From Capsicum annuum (lineage: Eukaryota > Streptophyta > Magnoliopsida > Solanales > Solanaceae): a stretch of 64,000 nucleotides of DNA. Positions 23,281 to 35,229 of the stretch are shown in pieces. A model generated the notes under the pieces. It was not told where the DNA came from, did no database searches, and saw nothing but the letters and a program-made list of their open reading frames with translations. Each line of letters starts with the position of its first letter. Position 1 is the first letter of the stretch. The stretch spans positions 85,313,526 through 85,377,525 of the forward strand of contig NC_061118.1 in the NCBI RefSeq assembly GCF_002878395.1, in the 5' to 3' direction. The position numbers and the translations under genes are program-made.

Positions 23281-24600
23281 TGGAAGAAGGGAAGCGAGAA
23301 TTAGTAAGGATATTCACCGTTTGGCAAATCTTGGGGTTCATCTCTTCTACTCAAAAGATGCTGGTGTGATAGTGAAAGAAGTGGTTAGATCATCTCTTGG
23401 TGCAGAGATTAAGGAGAAGCAAGTGTTGGATTCTGCCTTGATGAAAATCAAGGATAGCATTAGTGGGCAAAAGGTGGTAGATTTTGAGATTAGCAGATGG
23501 TACTTTGTGGTACTAAGGAAGGTTGTGTGTTTTTGTAGTAGATGGTTTGCGACAAAGGATCTTGGTTAAGGCGCATGAGTTGCGCTATGTTGTCCATCCT
23601 GGTTATACTAAGATATACCATTATCTCAAGGAGATTTATTGGTTGAGTGGCATAAAGTGGGACGTGGTTGACTTTGTGTCTAAATGCATGTTGTATCAAC
23701 AAGTTGAGCTTAAGCACATGAGGCCTGGTGGGTTATATCAATAAATTGAGTTACCTAAATAAAAGTGGGAGAAGATCAATATGGATTTCATTATCGGTCT
23801 TTCTCGGTCTCGAAACTAATTTGATTCGATTTAGATCATCGTGGATAGGGTAACAAAGTCTGTGCATTTCTTGCCTGTGTGAGAGTAACTTTTCAGTGGA
23901 GGATTATGTGAAGCTTTATCTTTAAGAGATAGTGAAACTTCATGGAGTGCCTGTTTCAATTATTTATGACTGCGGTATGCAGTTTACGTCCCACTTCTGG
24001 CGGTCTTTCCAGAAAGGGTTGAGGACTAAGGTGAGTCTGAGTACTGTTTTCCATCTGTAGGCGGAGAGAACTATTCAAACATTGGAAGATATGCTTCGAG
24101 CCTATATGATTGATTATGGTGGAAGTTAGGTGGAGCATCTACCTTTGGTAGAGTTTTCTTACAACAATAGCTATCATAAGAGTATTGGTATGGCTTCTTC
24201 TAAGGTATTGTATGGTAGGAGGTGTAGATCTCCTATTGGTTAGTTTGAGCTCGACGAGGCTGATTTATTTGGTCCGAATTTGGTTCACCAAGCTATGGAA
24301 AAGGTAAAGGTGATTTAGGATAGGTTCAAGGTTGCCCAGAGTTGTCAAAAGTCCTATGCGGATGTTAGGCGTAGAGACTTGGAGTTTGCAGTTGAGGATA
24401 AGGTTTTCCATAAGGTGTCTCCTATAAAGAGAGTAGTGTGGTTTGGCAAAAAGGGAAAGCTCAGTCCTCGGTACATTGGTACTTATGATATTTTGTGGAG
24501 AGCGAATAATGTTGTATATGAGTTGGAGTTGCCATTTAGCTTGAGTTTGGTTCATGCGGTATTCCATGTTTCTATGTTCATGAAGTGTGTTGGTGATCTG
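23281..24600 (+). pseudogene. Gypsy A integrase, broken
   Basis: Integrase inserts the DNA copy. The HHCC zinc region is at 23,570-23,710 (AHELRYVVHPGYTKIYH, then KCMLYQ where the second cysteine of CxxC is tyrosine). The core shows MDFIIGLSRSRN, IIYDCGMQFTSHFW and AERTIQTLEDMLRA, so D, D and E are visible but separated by stops (for example before AERT). The C-terminal GPY/F-like segment reads GKLSPRYIGTYDIL with GPY changed to GTY. The last part is in one open frame starting at 24,379. Confidence 0.88.
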
Positions 24601-24815
24601 TCTTCGATTGTTCCTTTAGAAGGGTTAGATATCTCGAATTCTCTATCTTATGAAGAGGTCCCGTTAAGATATTGTATAGGCAGGTTCATCGGTTGTGGAG
24701 TAAGGATGTGGCTTTGGTTAAGGTTCTATGGCAGAACCACAAGGTGGAAGAGGCCACTAGAAAGTGGAAGAGGACATGAAGTCCAAGTATCCTCTCTTGT
24801 TTTTTGCTTCAAATA
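24601..24815 (+). pseudogene. Gypsy A chromodomain, frameshifted
   Basis: Chromodomains at the integrase C-terminus direct insertion to heterochromatin in chromoviruses. SLSYEEVP is in frame, after which the chromodomain text is found in a neighbouring frame (a single-base loss near 24,668). The same domain is better preserved in F at 50,540-50,690. The open frame ending at 24,912 therefore carries an out-of-frame tail that is not protein-like. Confidence 0.8.
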
Positions 24816-25017
24816 TTTATGCGTAAGGTATGTGTTCTTGAACACATCTTTATTTTCTGAGTTTGTTAAAGGAAGAGTTGTATCTCTTGCATCTTTGTTT
24901 TCTATTTTGTAAAGGTAAGTGTAGAGATATCAGAATGGTGGGATTGATGTTTGATAATGCAAATGACTATATATGTGATTACCCCTACCTTATCCGTCAT
25001 TCAGGCATAAATGATCC

Positions 25018-25030
25018 TAGTAGGGGAGAT
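25018..25030 (+). other. Polypurine tract of element A
   Basis: AGTAGGGGAGAT directly precedes the 3' LTR start TGAAGTATTCC at 25,031. F has AGTAGAGGAGAC in the same place. This is the plus-strand priming site. Confidence 0.8.
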
Positions 25031-26770
25031 TGAAGTATTCCAGGTTTGGACCTTAGAAAATTTCCTGGAATTCCGTTCTTCGGACCCAATACGACTCATG
25101 GTACGAGCCGTATGCAAGGGTACGAGTGGTGAAGTCCTATTGTAAGCTAACTAGTGTTAGTTGGTGGGATGGTTTTGGTCACTGGAATAGATACAACTTA
25201 GGACTGAGTGTTGTATAGTTGGGTACGAGTCCTATAGGCAACTCGTAAGGTGGACAGTGTTTGATCCTTCTGTGTTGCATTCTTCCAGGGATATAGATCA
25301 TGGGTACAGATCGTATGATGAGATTATGACTTGGGTGGATGAGTCGTATACTGGATAGTGTTTGATCCATGGTTGAGGCTTGGTTATGATTGAGTGGGTA
25401 TAAACCGTAAGGAAGGTTACGACTCATAAGGGGATCAGTCGTGATCCTATGTCGGGTTTTTATGGGATATAAGTAGGGGTATTTTGGACATTTCCTTACT
25501 TACCCTAATAAGGTCCCACGACTTCTAATACACTTAGGGGGTTATTTACCCTATTATTTTATTCTTAAGCACTTAAAAACTCTTCTTAAACATATCATAA
25601 TTCTCTCAAGAGCTTTTGGGACAAAGACCTAGGGTTTCAACTAAGGGATTTCGTTGGAGCTTGTCTGTGTGAATTCTTTCCATCAATATTCTTGGTTTAA
25701 GGCATGATTCTCTTCCCTAATTGTAATTTCAATTAAAGGCATGGTTACATAGTTGATTTCATGGTTTTCTCTTGCATGATTATGGCTTTCAACTATTGAT
25801 TTGAGGGTTTTGAAGTTAAATGCTTGGTTTTGATTTCCTATCATTTTAATTATGTTTTCTATGCATTAACGGGGGTTTTGGACTATTGTATGGTAATGTT
25901 TTAATGGTAATAGAATTTAGTTCTCGTTATATTATGCCCCCAAGGTGTTTGATAAAATGCTTATAAAGATATGTTCATTGCATTGGCTTATTTAATGGAA
26001 CTCTTGCTTGTTTTTGGCTTATATAAGAAACCTTAAATGTTTTCAAATAGTTTACAAAGGCTTAAGGCTAATTGGTTATGCTTGTGGAAAACATGGAAGT
26101 CTCCCAAGAGGTTTAATATGGCTAATGATATGGCGGTATGATGATACCACTGGTTTATTGAATAGCCTTGGTTAATAAATGGATAATTCGATTGTTTGTT
26201 AATGGTTTTAATTGGGCATTAATGGTAGGGAGTGTAAGCTAATCCATGGAAGGCAACGGCCTCAGGGGGATCAAAACCTGAAACTCATATTTGTTGATAT
26301 AAGGGGTTTTCGATGGCAACATGCGAGTGTCACATTTATATTAAAGGGATATACTAGTTATCCCAAGAATATTGCCTGGTCGTGTGGCTACATGCACCGG
26401 GACCCTTTCAGTAGGGGGAGTTGAACCCATATGGCTCGTGGGTAGTAGGACGGCTAAGTTTCACAACCCAAGTAATGTTTTTAATAGCATGATAAACACC
26501 ATCCCCTTTCCCAAAACTTATATATATATATATAGTTGTTTACATTTGATGGTTTTGAATTGGTTTTGATAACTGGCATTACTTTTTCCATATCACTAGT
26601 TTCATGCTAGTGTTCACCCACTAACCCGTCTACTGGCGGTTCTATACCCACGCTATGCAGGATTCCGCCGTTCGAATCCTACTTCACTGTAATTGATTCA
26701 GGGATACCTTATTGAACTGAAGTGGCGTGCTTCCATCCTTTCGGGAAGGCATCATTTCATGTTGGAAATT
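25031..26770 (+). mobile_element. Gypsy element A, 3' LTR, left part
   Basis: It starts TGAAGTATTCCAGG and aligns to the 5' LTR from its first base up to CATCATTTCATGTTGG, where element B interrupts it. It continues at 34,745. An internal deletion relative to the 5' LTR is visible near 26,135. Confidence 0.92.
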
Positions 26771-28544
26771 TGACAGCACCCAAGCACACTTGCAAGTGTA
26801 CGTGGTCTACCAAGTACTAAAGTGGCCTTAAAGAAAGTCAAGTATCGGTCCCACATAGACTTGCTATAACAACTATTCAACTCTAGTATAACTTTTATGA
26901 ATAATTTGATGGAAAGGTAACCAAAAAAAGAGTTTATAATTTGTAAACTAAAGAAAAGTAAATAATGCGTAAAATAAAGTCTTGGACAATCAATAGAGTA
27001 AATCTTAGGGTTAAAGCACTTCGAACAATCATACTATGTTATTGAACTTCATTCGTTAACTTACTTATCTTGGCTGTTGATTCGTAGGGTTAATTGCATG
27101 ATCATGGTCTTCCGACCTCTAATCATTTTCCTAATTTGGACTTTATAACTACATCGTTGAGTAGGTATGTAATAATCCAATTAAGTTCTTTAAACTACAT
27201 CCGACGTTTGAATCTAGAAAGGCATCTAAGTACATCCCTGTCCTAGACACTAATTCAAATTCCTTATTTTATAAAGAAATAAGAACCATACTTTGTTTAT
27301 TCCAATGTTCTATCTCCCTATTCCATCTCCCGAGATTAAAAGGTCGACAATAGATGTATTTTCCGAGTGATGAATTCATCAAATAATTAAATCAAGAATA
27401 AGCAAACAACCAATAATGATAAGCAAAATTAAACTAATTTAATCCAAAATAATAGTACTCATGTTCTTGGCTTTAACCCCGAAAAGAGGGAGTTTAGCCA
27501 ATAATATACATAATGACGATCCAAATAATTGAATACATGTTATGATATAATTAAAAGCTAATTAAAGAATTCATAAAACCTAATAAGTAGTAGCAGTTTC
27601 CTCAAAATAATCCCCTCGAATTGTCCACACCGTCCCAGAATTCTCAAGAATTGTCCAAGTATTTTCCATTAAATTGTTACATGCAATATATATAGTTGAT
27701 ACTACCAAACCTTCTAGAATAGTAAAATGTCACGTGATCCAAGATATTCCCACCAGCCGCCTTAATAATGTTCAATGTAATTTATTAACAACAATGCAAA
27801 ACCCAGGGCTTGTCGGCAAAGAATTGAATTTTTGGCCGTGGATGGACCAAGTGATGTAGCGCTATGCTCAGCGTGTTGATCACATCAACTCTTCGCATTG
27901 GTCATAGCGTTGCTGGACTGATGTGTCACGTTACTATCGTGTTGGCTCACTGGAATTGGCCTCCAAAATTAATTCTAAGTGTTAAACGTCCCATCTTTTT
28001 TCCATTCCTTTTGTAGTGCATTTTAAATGAATTTAAAGCCTTTTTATCATCAATATATCACCATATTAAGCTCACAAAGCTTCCTACATCATCACACACC
28101 ACAAATTAGAGACCATAATAGCACAATATCCTCAACAATGAATCAAAAAAAGGGCTAAAATAAGGCTAATTCGCAATGATCTTCACTTATTATTCCAAGT
28201 CTTAACTTAATCAAATTGAACCTTGCACATTCCAAATAAGTTGTTCCACATATAATTACACCATTAAAACAATTTGTCACCTTTTAAACACAATAGAATC
28301 TAACGAAATTAACTAGACACATGACTAGCTCAAGCTAGTAAAACTAATTTTCCGGGTTGAACTCGAAATGACTCAATTAAGTAAAAACTTGTTTGGAAAA
28401 TACATTGAACATTGTAAATACATACTTCAAAACTTATATGCTCATTTATATCATATTAACACATAAAGCTCTCAAGTTATCCTCAAAACAAGGCCAAATA
28501 AGCTAAAATAGTAACAATAGATTGCATAAATAGCCCCAACATCA
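26771..28544 (-). mobile_element. Gypsy element B, 3' LTR (minus-strand element)
   Basis: The segment TGACAGCACCC...CCCAACATCA (plus-strand reading) matches 32,886-34,744 along its length. It is the 3' LTR because gag and the primer site lie on the minus strand at the other end. It contains a CpG-word block at 27,835-27,960 (GTAGCGCTATGCTCAGCG and similar). Length is 1,774 bp. Confidence 0.9.
27687..27694 (-). promoter_or_regulatory. TATA-like site in LTR B
   Basis: TATATATA follows the CpG-word block on the minus strand, the expected order for an LTR promoter. The paired LTR has the related TATATAATA at complement(33812..33820). Confidence 0.4.
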
Positions 28545-28560
28545 CCACCCCCAACTTAAA
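28545..28560 (-). other. Polypurine tract of element B
   Basis: The minus strand reads TTAAGTTGGGGGTGG immediately before the LTR. This G-run form is typical of the Athila/Tat side of plant gypsy elements. Confidence 0.8.
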
Positions 28561-30200
28561 GCCTTATTCATCCTCGAACAATTCTTTACTCGAAGAATAG
28601 TAAGTTGAGGATACTCTACACTTCTACTAAATGCAAGACACTCAAGCTAGTAATGACTACACGGAATGCAAGTTTCTACACAAAACACGTTATAAACACA
28701 GTTGAAAGTTCATAAATACTACTCCAAAACATCCTAGCTTCAAGAATTGAATCACCTAGTTGGAAAGCTCATGATTTATCATTTAATCAAGGAAATAATA
28801 TAAATAACCCACATTCATCAAATATGTACCCCTCACAACAAGAGAGTTACCAATAATCACTCACAATTAAGCAATTTATAACATGATGGGTACAAGAATC
28901 AAATTATGCTCATTCTCACAAGGAATTCACAAGTTACACATAATAATACATAGGCTTGTCCTTAGTGTAGTGCTACACTAATATCTGAATGTTGAAGCTT
29001 AAGATCAATTGGGTCTTTTCCGGGTTGTAATGTAGGCTAAGGGACGAGTGGGAACTATTTGTGAATAGTGACTAACCTCTCTAAGCTCTTTAATACACTA
29101 CATCATACATTTAAAACTAATCTCCAACAACCAAATTACACCTTTCCATTCACCCATCACCTTTATTTTGCCCCATCTCTTTTAAGCATTTTCACAAACA
29201 CATGGTGGAAATATTGTTTATTACCATATGAATGCATTTTTTTCTTTTTTCTTTTTCTTTTTCACAACCATGGTAATATTTCTAGCATAATCTCTATCAC
29301 ACCCATCCACCACACATTAATTATCAACACCAATAACTATTACCTTAGGTCATCAAATTCAGCTCTTTCTTCTTATTTCTCAAATTCCTTACTCAATTAA
29401 TTTTTTATTAAAGTGCCTAGGAGATTTTGGCTGAAATTAAGGTTTACCAAAGAAATAATTAGGATACAAATGAGGCTACCAAAGAAAAAACTAAAGTCTC
29501 AAAGGGGATCATTAGGATTATGCACTAAGGTAGGTCAAAAATAAGGTATAAAACAAGGCTACCAAAGAAATGCCTATATCATCTCCTAAACCCACTCTTT
29601 ATTTTGCTTTACATATACAGCAGGAAATTTCTAGACATTGCATGCAACAAGGAATATACAAAATAGCTCACACACACACATAGCACATGCTCAACTCAAT
29701 AGGATCATCATAGACTCCCAACCAAACAATAACATGAATTCAAATTTAAGCCAAAAAGTACAAGAGTTACAAACATGAGCCTAAGAGTCGTAAACATAGT
29801 AATTCACATTATTCAACATGCTTATACAAACAAAACACTTTCACCATCCAATCAAACATATCACCAACTCAAATATCATACACAAAAAAATGTAAATTGA
29901 GCCAAAAATTGGGAATTTTCCCACCCCACTTAAAATCTACATTATCCCAAAAGTGAACTTAAAAGTAAGAGATATAAATACTCACTGAGGCCTCTAGGCC
30001 AAGCTAGTAGCCTTTTTACAAATAAAGGAGGTCTGTGGGACCCCACACACAGTCTTTGCCATGCTCCTTAGCTTGGATTTTCGGTACTCAGACTTCCCAT
30101 CAACCTGTGACTCAACAAAAACAAAAACTAAGTGAAATAAAAACTAAAAACAAAAAATAGAACATACCTACTTACCTTGGGTTACCTCCCAAGAAGCGCC
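28561..30200 (-). other. Element B 3' non-coding internal region
   Basis: No RT, RNase H, integrase or envelope-like frame could be read here on the minus strand. An AT-rich spacer carries a second polypurine-like word, complement(29,914..29,934), reading TTTAAGTGGGGTGGGAAAATT. The 110-codon plus-strand frame at 29,068 is low-complexity. The region occupies the place where pol should be. Confidence 0.6.
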
Positions 30201-31046
30201 TGATTTAGTGTCGTGGCACGACCTAATTTATGGATTAACCATTCTCTTTTCTTCTCTTCCTCATGCTTGTTCTCTATTTTATTATTCTCTTCATCCCTCT
30301 TAGGTATGCATTCTCAAAGGTAATTAGTTTTTTAACTTTAGCCTTTTTAGGCTCATCAACTTGCATCATGTCAGGTTGTGTTATTGGAGGCTTTAGCTGC
30401 TCACTGAGGGTGTCAAAAAAGGCCTTTGGCAGACTAGCCACCCCATACTTGTCTCATTCATTAACATTGATCATACATAATTCTTTATCTTAGAACGTTA
30501 TGTTGAGTACTTTGTAAACTTTAAATACCACTTCTTCATCGTCCAACCCCATCATGAGTGTGTCTTTCCTCATATCAATAAACATTCCTCCGGTTGCTAA
30601 GAATGGATGCCCCAAGATGATTGGTGTCTATTCGTCTTCCTGATCTATTCGTCTTCCTAAAAGTCTAGAATAATAAAGTCAACAGCAATAACAAACTTAC
30701 CAACCTTTATGAGGACATCCTCAATAATTTCTTTTGGATAGGCAATGAACCCGTCTGCCAGCTGTAGACGCATAATTTATGGTCTGGGCTTACCCAAACC
30801 CAATGTCTTGAATAGAGATAGGGATATTAAGTTGATACTCGCCCCTGAATTACTAAGTACCTGAACCATCTCATTATTGCTAATTTTTATGGGAAGAGTA
30901 AACTTCCCAGGGTCCTTAAGCTTTTTTGGCATCTTTTGTGTCATTGCAGCGCTACACTCTTCAGTGAGTGGTACCTTGTTCACATCCTGCAATTTTACCG
31001 TATTCGCAACCACATTCCTCAAGTACTTAGCACAATACTTGGGCAT
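30201..31046 (-). pseudogene. Element B protease and polyprotein end
   Basis: Aspartic protease. Minus-strand translation gives FTLPIKISNNEMVQVLSNSGASINLISLSLF near 30,840-30,910; the active site D-S/T-G reads NSGAS, so the catalytic aspartate is asparagine. Further on come FIAYPKEIIEDVLIKVGKFVI, then a frame-broken LG-PFLAT region near 30,600 and the [13 protein letters not shown] block near 30,520. The reading ends near 30,210 in a short conserved tail (NQALLGR-type) at the start of the spacer. In autonomous relatives RT would begin soon after the protease; here it does not. Confidence 0.8.
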
Positions 31047-31099
31047 ACTCTACAAAACATCTAACAAAGATAAGTTAATGTGAAGCTCTCTGAGTGTGT

Positions 31100-32520
31100 C
31101 AAAGAACTTCTTAAACATTAAATCCTCCTTCGCCTTTATTTGCCACTAAGGTAAAGGAAGTGGCAGAATCTTTTTCTTTTATGGTTCAACAACTTTAGTT
31201 TTTAAGTACTCAGCCTTCCTTGAATTATCAGTAACTTCTTCGGATACCTGTTGGGTCACCATCTCAACAACTACCTCCTGAGTTACCTTTGGAGGTTCTC
31301 CTTGAAGCTCTTTACCACTTCTCAAAGTGATTTCCATAACATGTTTTGGATTTTTTATATCTCCTAAAAAACCACCTTGAGGTCTAGTATTCAATGCTTG
31401 TTGTAACTGCCCCAACTGCAACTCTAAACTTCTCTGTACCGCTTGATAGTTCTTTACATCCACAGCCAAATATTTTTTATTGGCTAGAACCTGCTTCATC
31501 ATCTCTTCCAAGTTGCTAGTTGACTAAATTGGTTGTGCTTGTGGTTGCTGAATTTGCTGTTGTTGAGCAGTCCAAGGCTGAGTCTGCCTATTCATGTTGT
31601 AGGAATTATCTTAATTTGTCCTTTGAGCATTGCCCACATACATTACCAATTCTGAATTTGAAGCACACATGGCTGCAGAAAGGCCACTATTTCCACAAAC
31701 TTCACACTAACCTACATCTTGTTGGATTGCATTGGCTGCTGCGGTAGGCTGTGTAGTTCCTGTTGAACTGAGTGTTTATCAAATTTTGTAATGCAGACAC
31801 CTAAGCTGATAACATTGTGAATTGGTCTACCTCTAATACACCTGCAATTCTTTTTATGGCACTCATTGAGTTTGAATGTCATTCTGGATTCCCTTGAGCT
31901 ATGCGGTTCAATAAAGTGTATACCGCATCATATGTTATCTCAAGAGCTTGACCACCTGCGGTTGAATCTAGCAAAATTTTTGTATTGCGATCAAGATCCT
32001 CTATAAAAGTATGATCAAGTACCTTATTAGATTGTTGATGGTGTGGATAGTTCCGAAGAAGTCCCTTAAAGTGCTTCCAAGCATAAAGAGATTCTTGTCT
32101 GGATTCTATTTGAAGCACACTATCTCACTACAAAGTCTCACAGTCTTACCAGAAGGGAACAACCGAATAAGAAATTTTTTGGCCATACTATCCCATAATG
32201 TCATTGAATTTGCCAGTTCTTCATTCAACCACTTTTTTTCTTCACCAATCAGTGAAAAGGGGAACAAAGTCATCCTCACATAATCTACATTCACACCCGT
32301 AGGAATGAATGTATCACTGATTTCTAGAAAACTCTACAAGTGGACCAGTGGATCTTCATGTGAAAGCCCGATGAATTGTCCACTGTTGATCAGAAGCTAT
32401 ACCATATTCTATTTAAGTTTGAAATTGCCTTTAGCTACCGTCTAATAGGGAGGTCAAATTGGTTGGAAGTGGGATTGCCACTTCTCTGACTGTCCTGCGA
32501 GCTGCTTGTTCATCAGTCAT
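31100..32520 (-). pseudogene. Element B gag, Athila/Tat-like, broken
   Basis: The likely start is the ATG at complement(32518..32520) (MTDEQAARRTVREV). The capsid core follows: LFPFSLIGEEKKWLNE, MAKKFLIRLFPSGKT, RQESLYAWKHFKGLLRNYPHH and ILLDSTAGGQALEITYDAVY (31,880-32,290). The C-terminal helical block MEEMMKQVLANKK...LELQLGQLQQALNTRPQG and then ITLRSGKEL is at 31,179-31,511. These are recognisable gag features of Athila/Tat-type gypsy elements. Several frameshifts and stops break it. No zinc knuckle was seen. Confidence 0.85.
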
Positions 32521-32591
32521 TATGGCAAGATTCTCTTGGTCTTCTGTGATTTGCGGAATTTGAGGGAGAAGGTTTGCTTCTCTCCTGTGAT

Positions 32592-32793
32592 AATAGAAAA
32601 GTTGCTCAGGTTTGGCGTTTAGTTCAACCAAGTTCTGATCCCTTGCCAGCTTTTGTAAACCTGTTTCTTGAAAAACACAACCAACCTTCTCCTCTATGAT
32701 GATAGAAAAGTTTCTCAGGTTCGGCGCTTGTTTCAACCAAGTCCTAATCCCTTGCCAGCTTTTATAAACCTGTTTCCTGAAAAACATAACCAA
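32592..32793 (-). repeat. Direct duplication in the element B leader, period 109
   Basis: A block of about 93 bases beginning near AATAGAAAAG (32,592) recurs 109 bases later (32,701), with shared CTCAGGTT(T/C)GGCG and CCCTTGCCAGCTTTT words. It lies between primer site and gag, and makes the long open frame at complement(32431..32898) look repetitive. Confidence 0.85.
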
Positions 32794-32862
32794 GACCAAG
32801 CATAAAAAACACCAAGTAAATCTAAGAGTAAAATTAAAATAAACAATTGCCAAATTATAATT

Positions 32863-32879
32863 CCCCGATAATGGCATCA
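32863..32879 (-). other. Primer binding site of element B (tRNA-Asp type)
   Basis: The minus strand reads TGATGCCATTATCGGGG. The plant tRNA-Asp site is TGGCGCCGTTGCCGGGG, so it is the same site with transitions. It lies six bases from the LTR end and fixes the orientation as minus. Confidence 0.75.
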
Positions 32880-32885
32880 AAAACT

Positions 32886-34744
32886 TGATAGCGCACACAT
32901 AAGTATACGTGGTCTACCAAGTAGTACAGAGTCCTTAAAGAAATTCAAGTATCGATCCCACAGGCAATTGCTCTAACAACTATTCAATTCTAGTTTAACT
33001 TTTAAGATTAATTTGATACAAAGCTAACCAAAAAAAGAGTTTTTAATTTTTAAACTAAGGAAAAGTAAATAATGTGTAAAGTAAAGTCTTGGAACAACCA
33101 ATGGAGTAAATCCCAGGATTAAAGAACTTCGAACAATCATACTATGTTATTGAACTTCATTCGTTAACTTGCATATCTTGGTTGTTGATTTGTAGGGTTA
33201 ATTTCATGATCATGGTCTTCCAACCTCTAACCGTTTACATAATTTAGACTTCACAACTACATCATTGAGCGGGGATGTAATAATCCAATTAAGTTCTTTA
33301 AGCTATCATCATACATTTGAATCAAGAAAGGCATCTAAGTACATCCCTGTGCTAGACACTAATTCAAATTCCTTATTTTATAAAGAAATAAGAATCATAC
33401 TTTGTTTATTACCATGTTCTACTCCCTATTCCCTCTCTCGAGATCAAAAGGTCAACAATAAATGTATTTTCCGGGTGATCAATGCATCAAATAATTAAAT
33501 CAAGAATAAACATACAACCAATAATGATAAGCAAAACTAAACAAATTTAATCCAAAATAATAGTAGTCATGTTGTTCGCTTTAACCCCGAAAAAATGACA
33601 TTTAGCCCATAATATTCATAATCACCATCCAAATAATTGAATACATGTTATGATATAATTAAAATCTAATTAAAGAATTGATAAAACCTAATAAGTAGTA
33701 TCATCTTCCTCAAAATAATCCACTACGTAACAAGTGTCCCTCGAATTGTCCACACCATCCCAAAATTCTCAAGAATTGTCCAAGTATTTTCCATTAAAAT
33801 GTACCATGCAATATTATATAGTGGACAATTACCAAACTTTCTATGAATAGTATAGTTTCACTTGATCCTAGACATTCCCATCAGCCGCCTTAATAATGAT
33901 TGTCCAAACCTTCTATGAATAGTACAGTTTCACTTGATCCAAGACATTCCCATCAGCCGCCTTAATAATGTGCAATGTAATTTATTAAGAACAATGCAAA
34001 GCCCAAGCCTTGTTGGCAAAGAATTAAATTTTTGGCCGTGCATGGACCCAGTGATGCGGCGTGATGCTCAGCGTGTTGGGAACATCAATGCGGCGCACTA
34101 TTCGTAGCATTGATGAACTGATGCATCAAGTTACTTTCGCGTTGGCTCATTGAAATTAGCCTCCAAAATTAATTCTAAGTGTTGAACGTCTCATCTTTTT
34201 CCCATGCCTTTTTTAGTGTATTTCCAAAGAATTTCAAGCATTTTTATCATCAATATATCACAATATTCAGCTCACAAATACTCCTACATCATCACACGCC
34301 ATAAATTAGAGATCATGACAACACAATATCCTCAACAATGAATCATAACAAGAGCTAAAATAAGGCTAATTTGCAATGATCTTCACTTATTATTCCGACT
34401 CTTAACATAATCAAATTGAACCTTGCACATTCCCAACAAGTTGTTCCACATATAATTACACCATTAAAATAATTTGGAATGTTTTAAACACAATAGAATC
34501 TAATGAAATTAACTAGACATACGACTAGCTCAAGCTAGTAAAACTAGTTTTCCAGACTGAACTTGAAATGACTCAATTAAGTACAAACTTGTTTAGGAAA
34601 CATGATGAACATTGTAAATATGTACTTGAAAACTTATATGCTCATTTATATTATATTAACACGTAAATCACTCAAGTTATCCTCAAAATAAGGCGAAATA
34701 AGCTTGAATAGTAACAATAGAACGCATAAATACACCCAACATCA
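32886..34744 (-). mobile_element. Gypsy element B, 5' LTR
   Basis: The plus-strand reading TGATAGCGCACAC...CACCCAACATCA pairs with the other LTR at 26,771-28,544. By eye there is roughly one difference per ten bases, so the insertion is old. It is longer (1,859 bp), partly because of a 72-bp tandem duplication. Confidence 0.9.
33832..33970. repeat. 72-bp tandem duplication in one LTR of element B
   Basis: Two copies of a 67-base block (33,832-33,898 and 33,904-33,970) separated by ATTGT. The sister LTR has one copy at about 27,700-27,770. Confidence 0.92.
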
Positions 34745-35229
34745 ACGTCCTATACATTTTACTTTTTTTTTGAATATTGGTTTTGTCTATGATTGGGGGC
34801 ATGTCCCAATCAGATATTTGTATTCTTTTGGATAGAGACTTTGTGGTACTTCTATGGGTTGGTATGGGCAGGATCGATATTGGTATCGGTCTTGGCATTG
34901 GAATAAGCTAGGAGGCTGGCATCGTCAAACATAATTTTTTACTGTTCCATCTATTATATTTTGGGTTTGACTATCATTTATGTTTGATATTTTTTAAATG
35001 GTTTGGTATGGTATATATGGTTGGTTTGGTATGGTTAGACTCGGTTGGGTCGGTCATGATTATGACCCTATCTTAGAGTCTTTATGAGAGCACGCAATCT
35101 TGTTATATGCTCAAAATTCAGCCCATCTTACATTGTATAAGGTGGTTGGGTTGGGTTAAGGGGGTGATCCCTAGTCCTGGTTGGACTTGGCATGCCCATT
35201 ATGACAAGGCCCTAGTTTGGACTATGTTA
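34745..35229 (+). mobile_element. Gypsy element A, 3' LTR, right part
   Basis: It resumes the A LTR at CGTCCTATACATTTTAC, which matches CGTCCTTACATATTTTAC at 19,420, and ends GGACTATGTTA, corresponding to GGGCTGCGTCA in the 5' LTR. It is followed by TATAC, the partner of GATAC at 17,628-17,632. Confidence 0.9.

Noticed and set aside
26766..26770. Target-site duplication for element B
   Set aside because: AAATT to the left and ACGTC to the right do not match; A's 5' LTR shows the uninterrupted target region, but the exact duplicated bases cannot be read.
29068..29400. 110-codon plus-strand frame in element B
   Set aside because: Antisense to the element, histidine/asparagine/serine-rich low complexity, no domain.
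32431..32898. 155-codon minus-strand open frame as a gene of its own
   Set aside because: It runs across the primer site and a duplicated leader; only its last part, from MTDEQ, is gag N-terminus.
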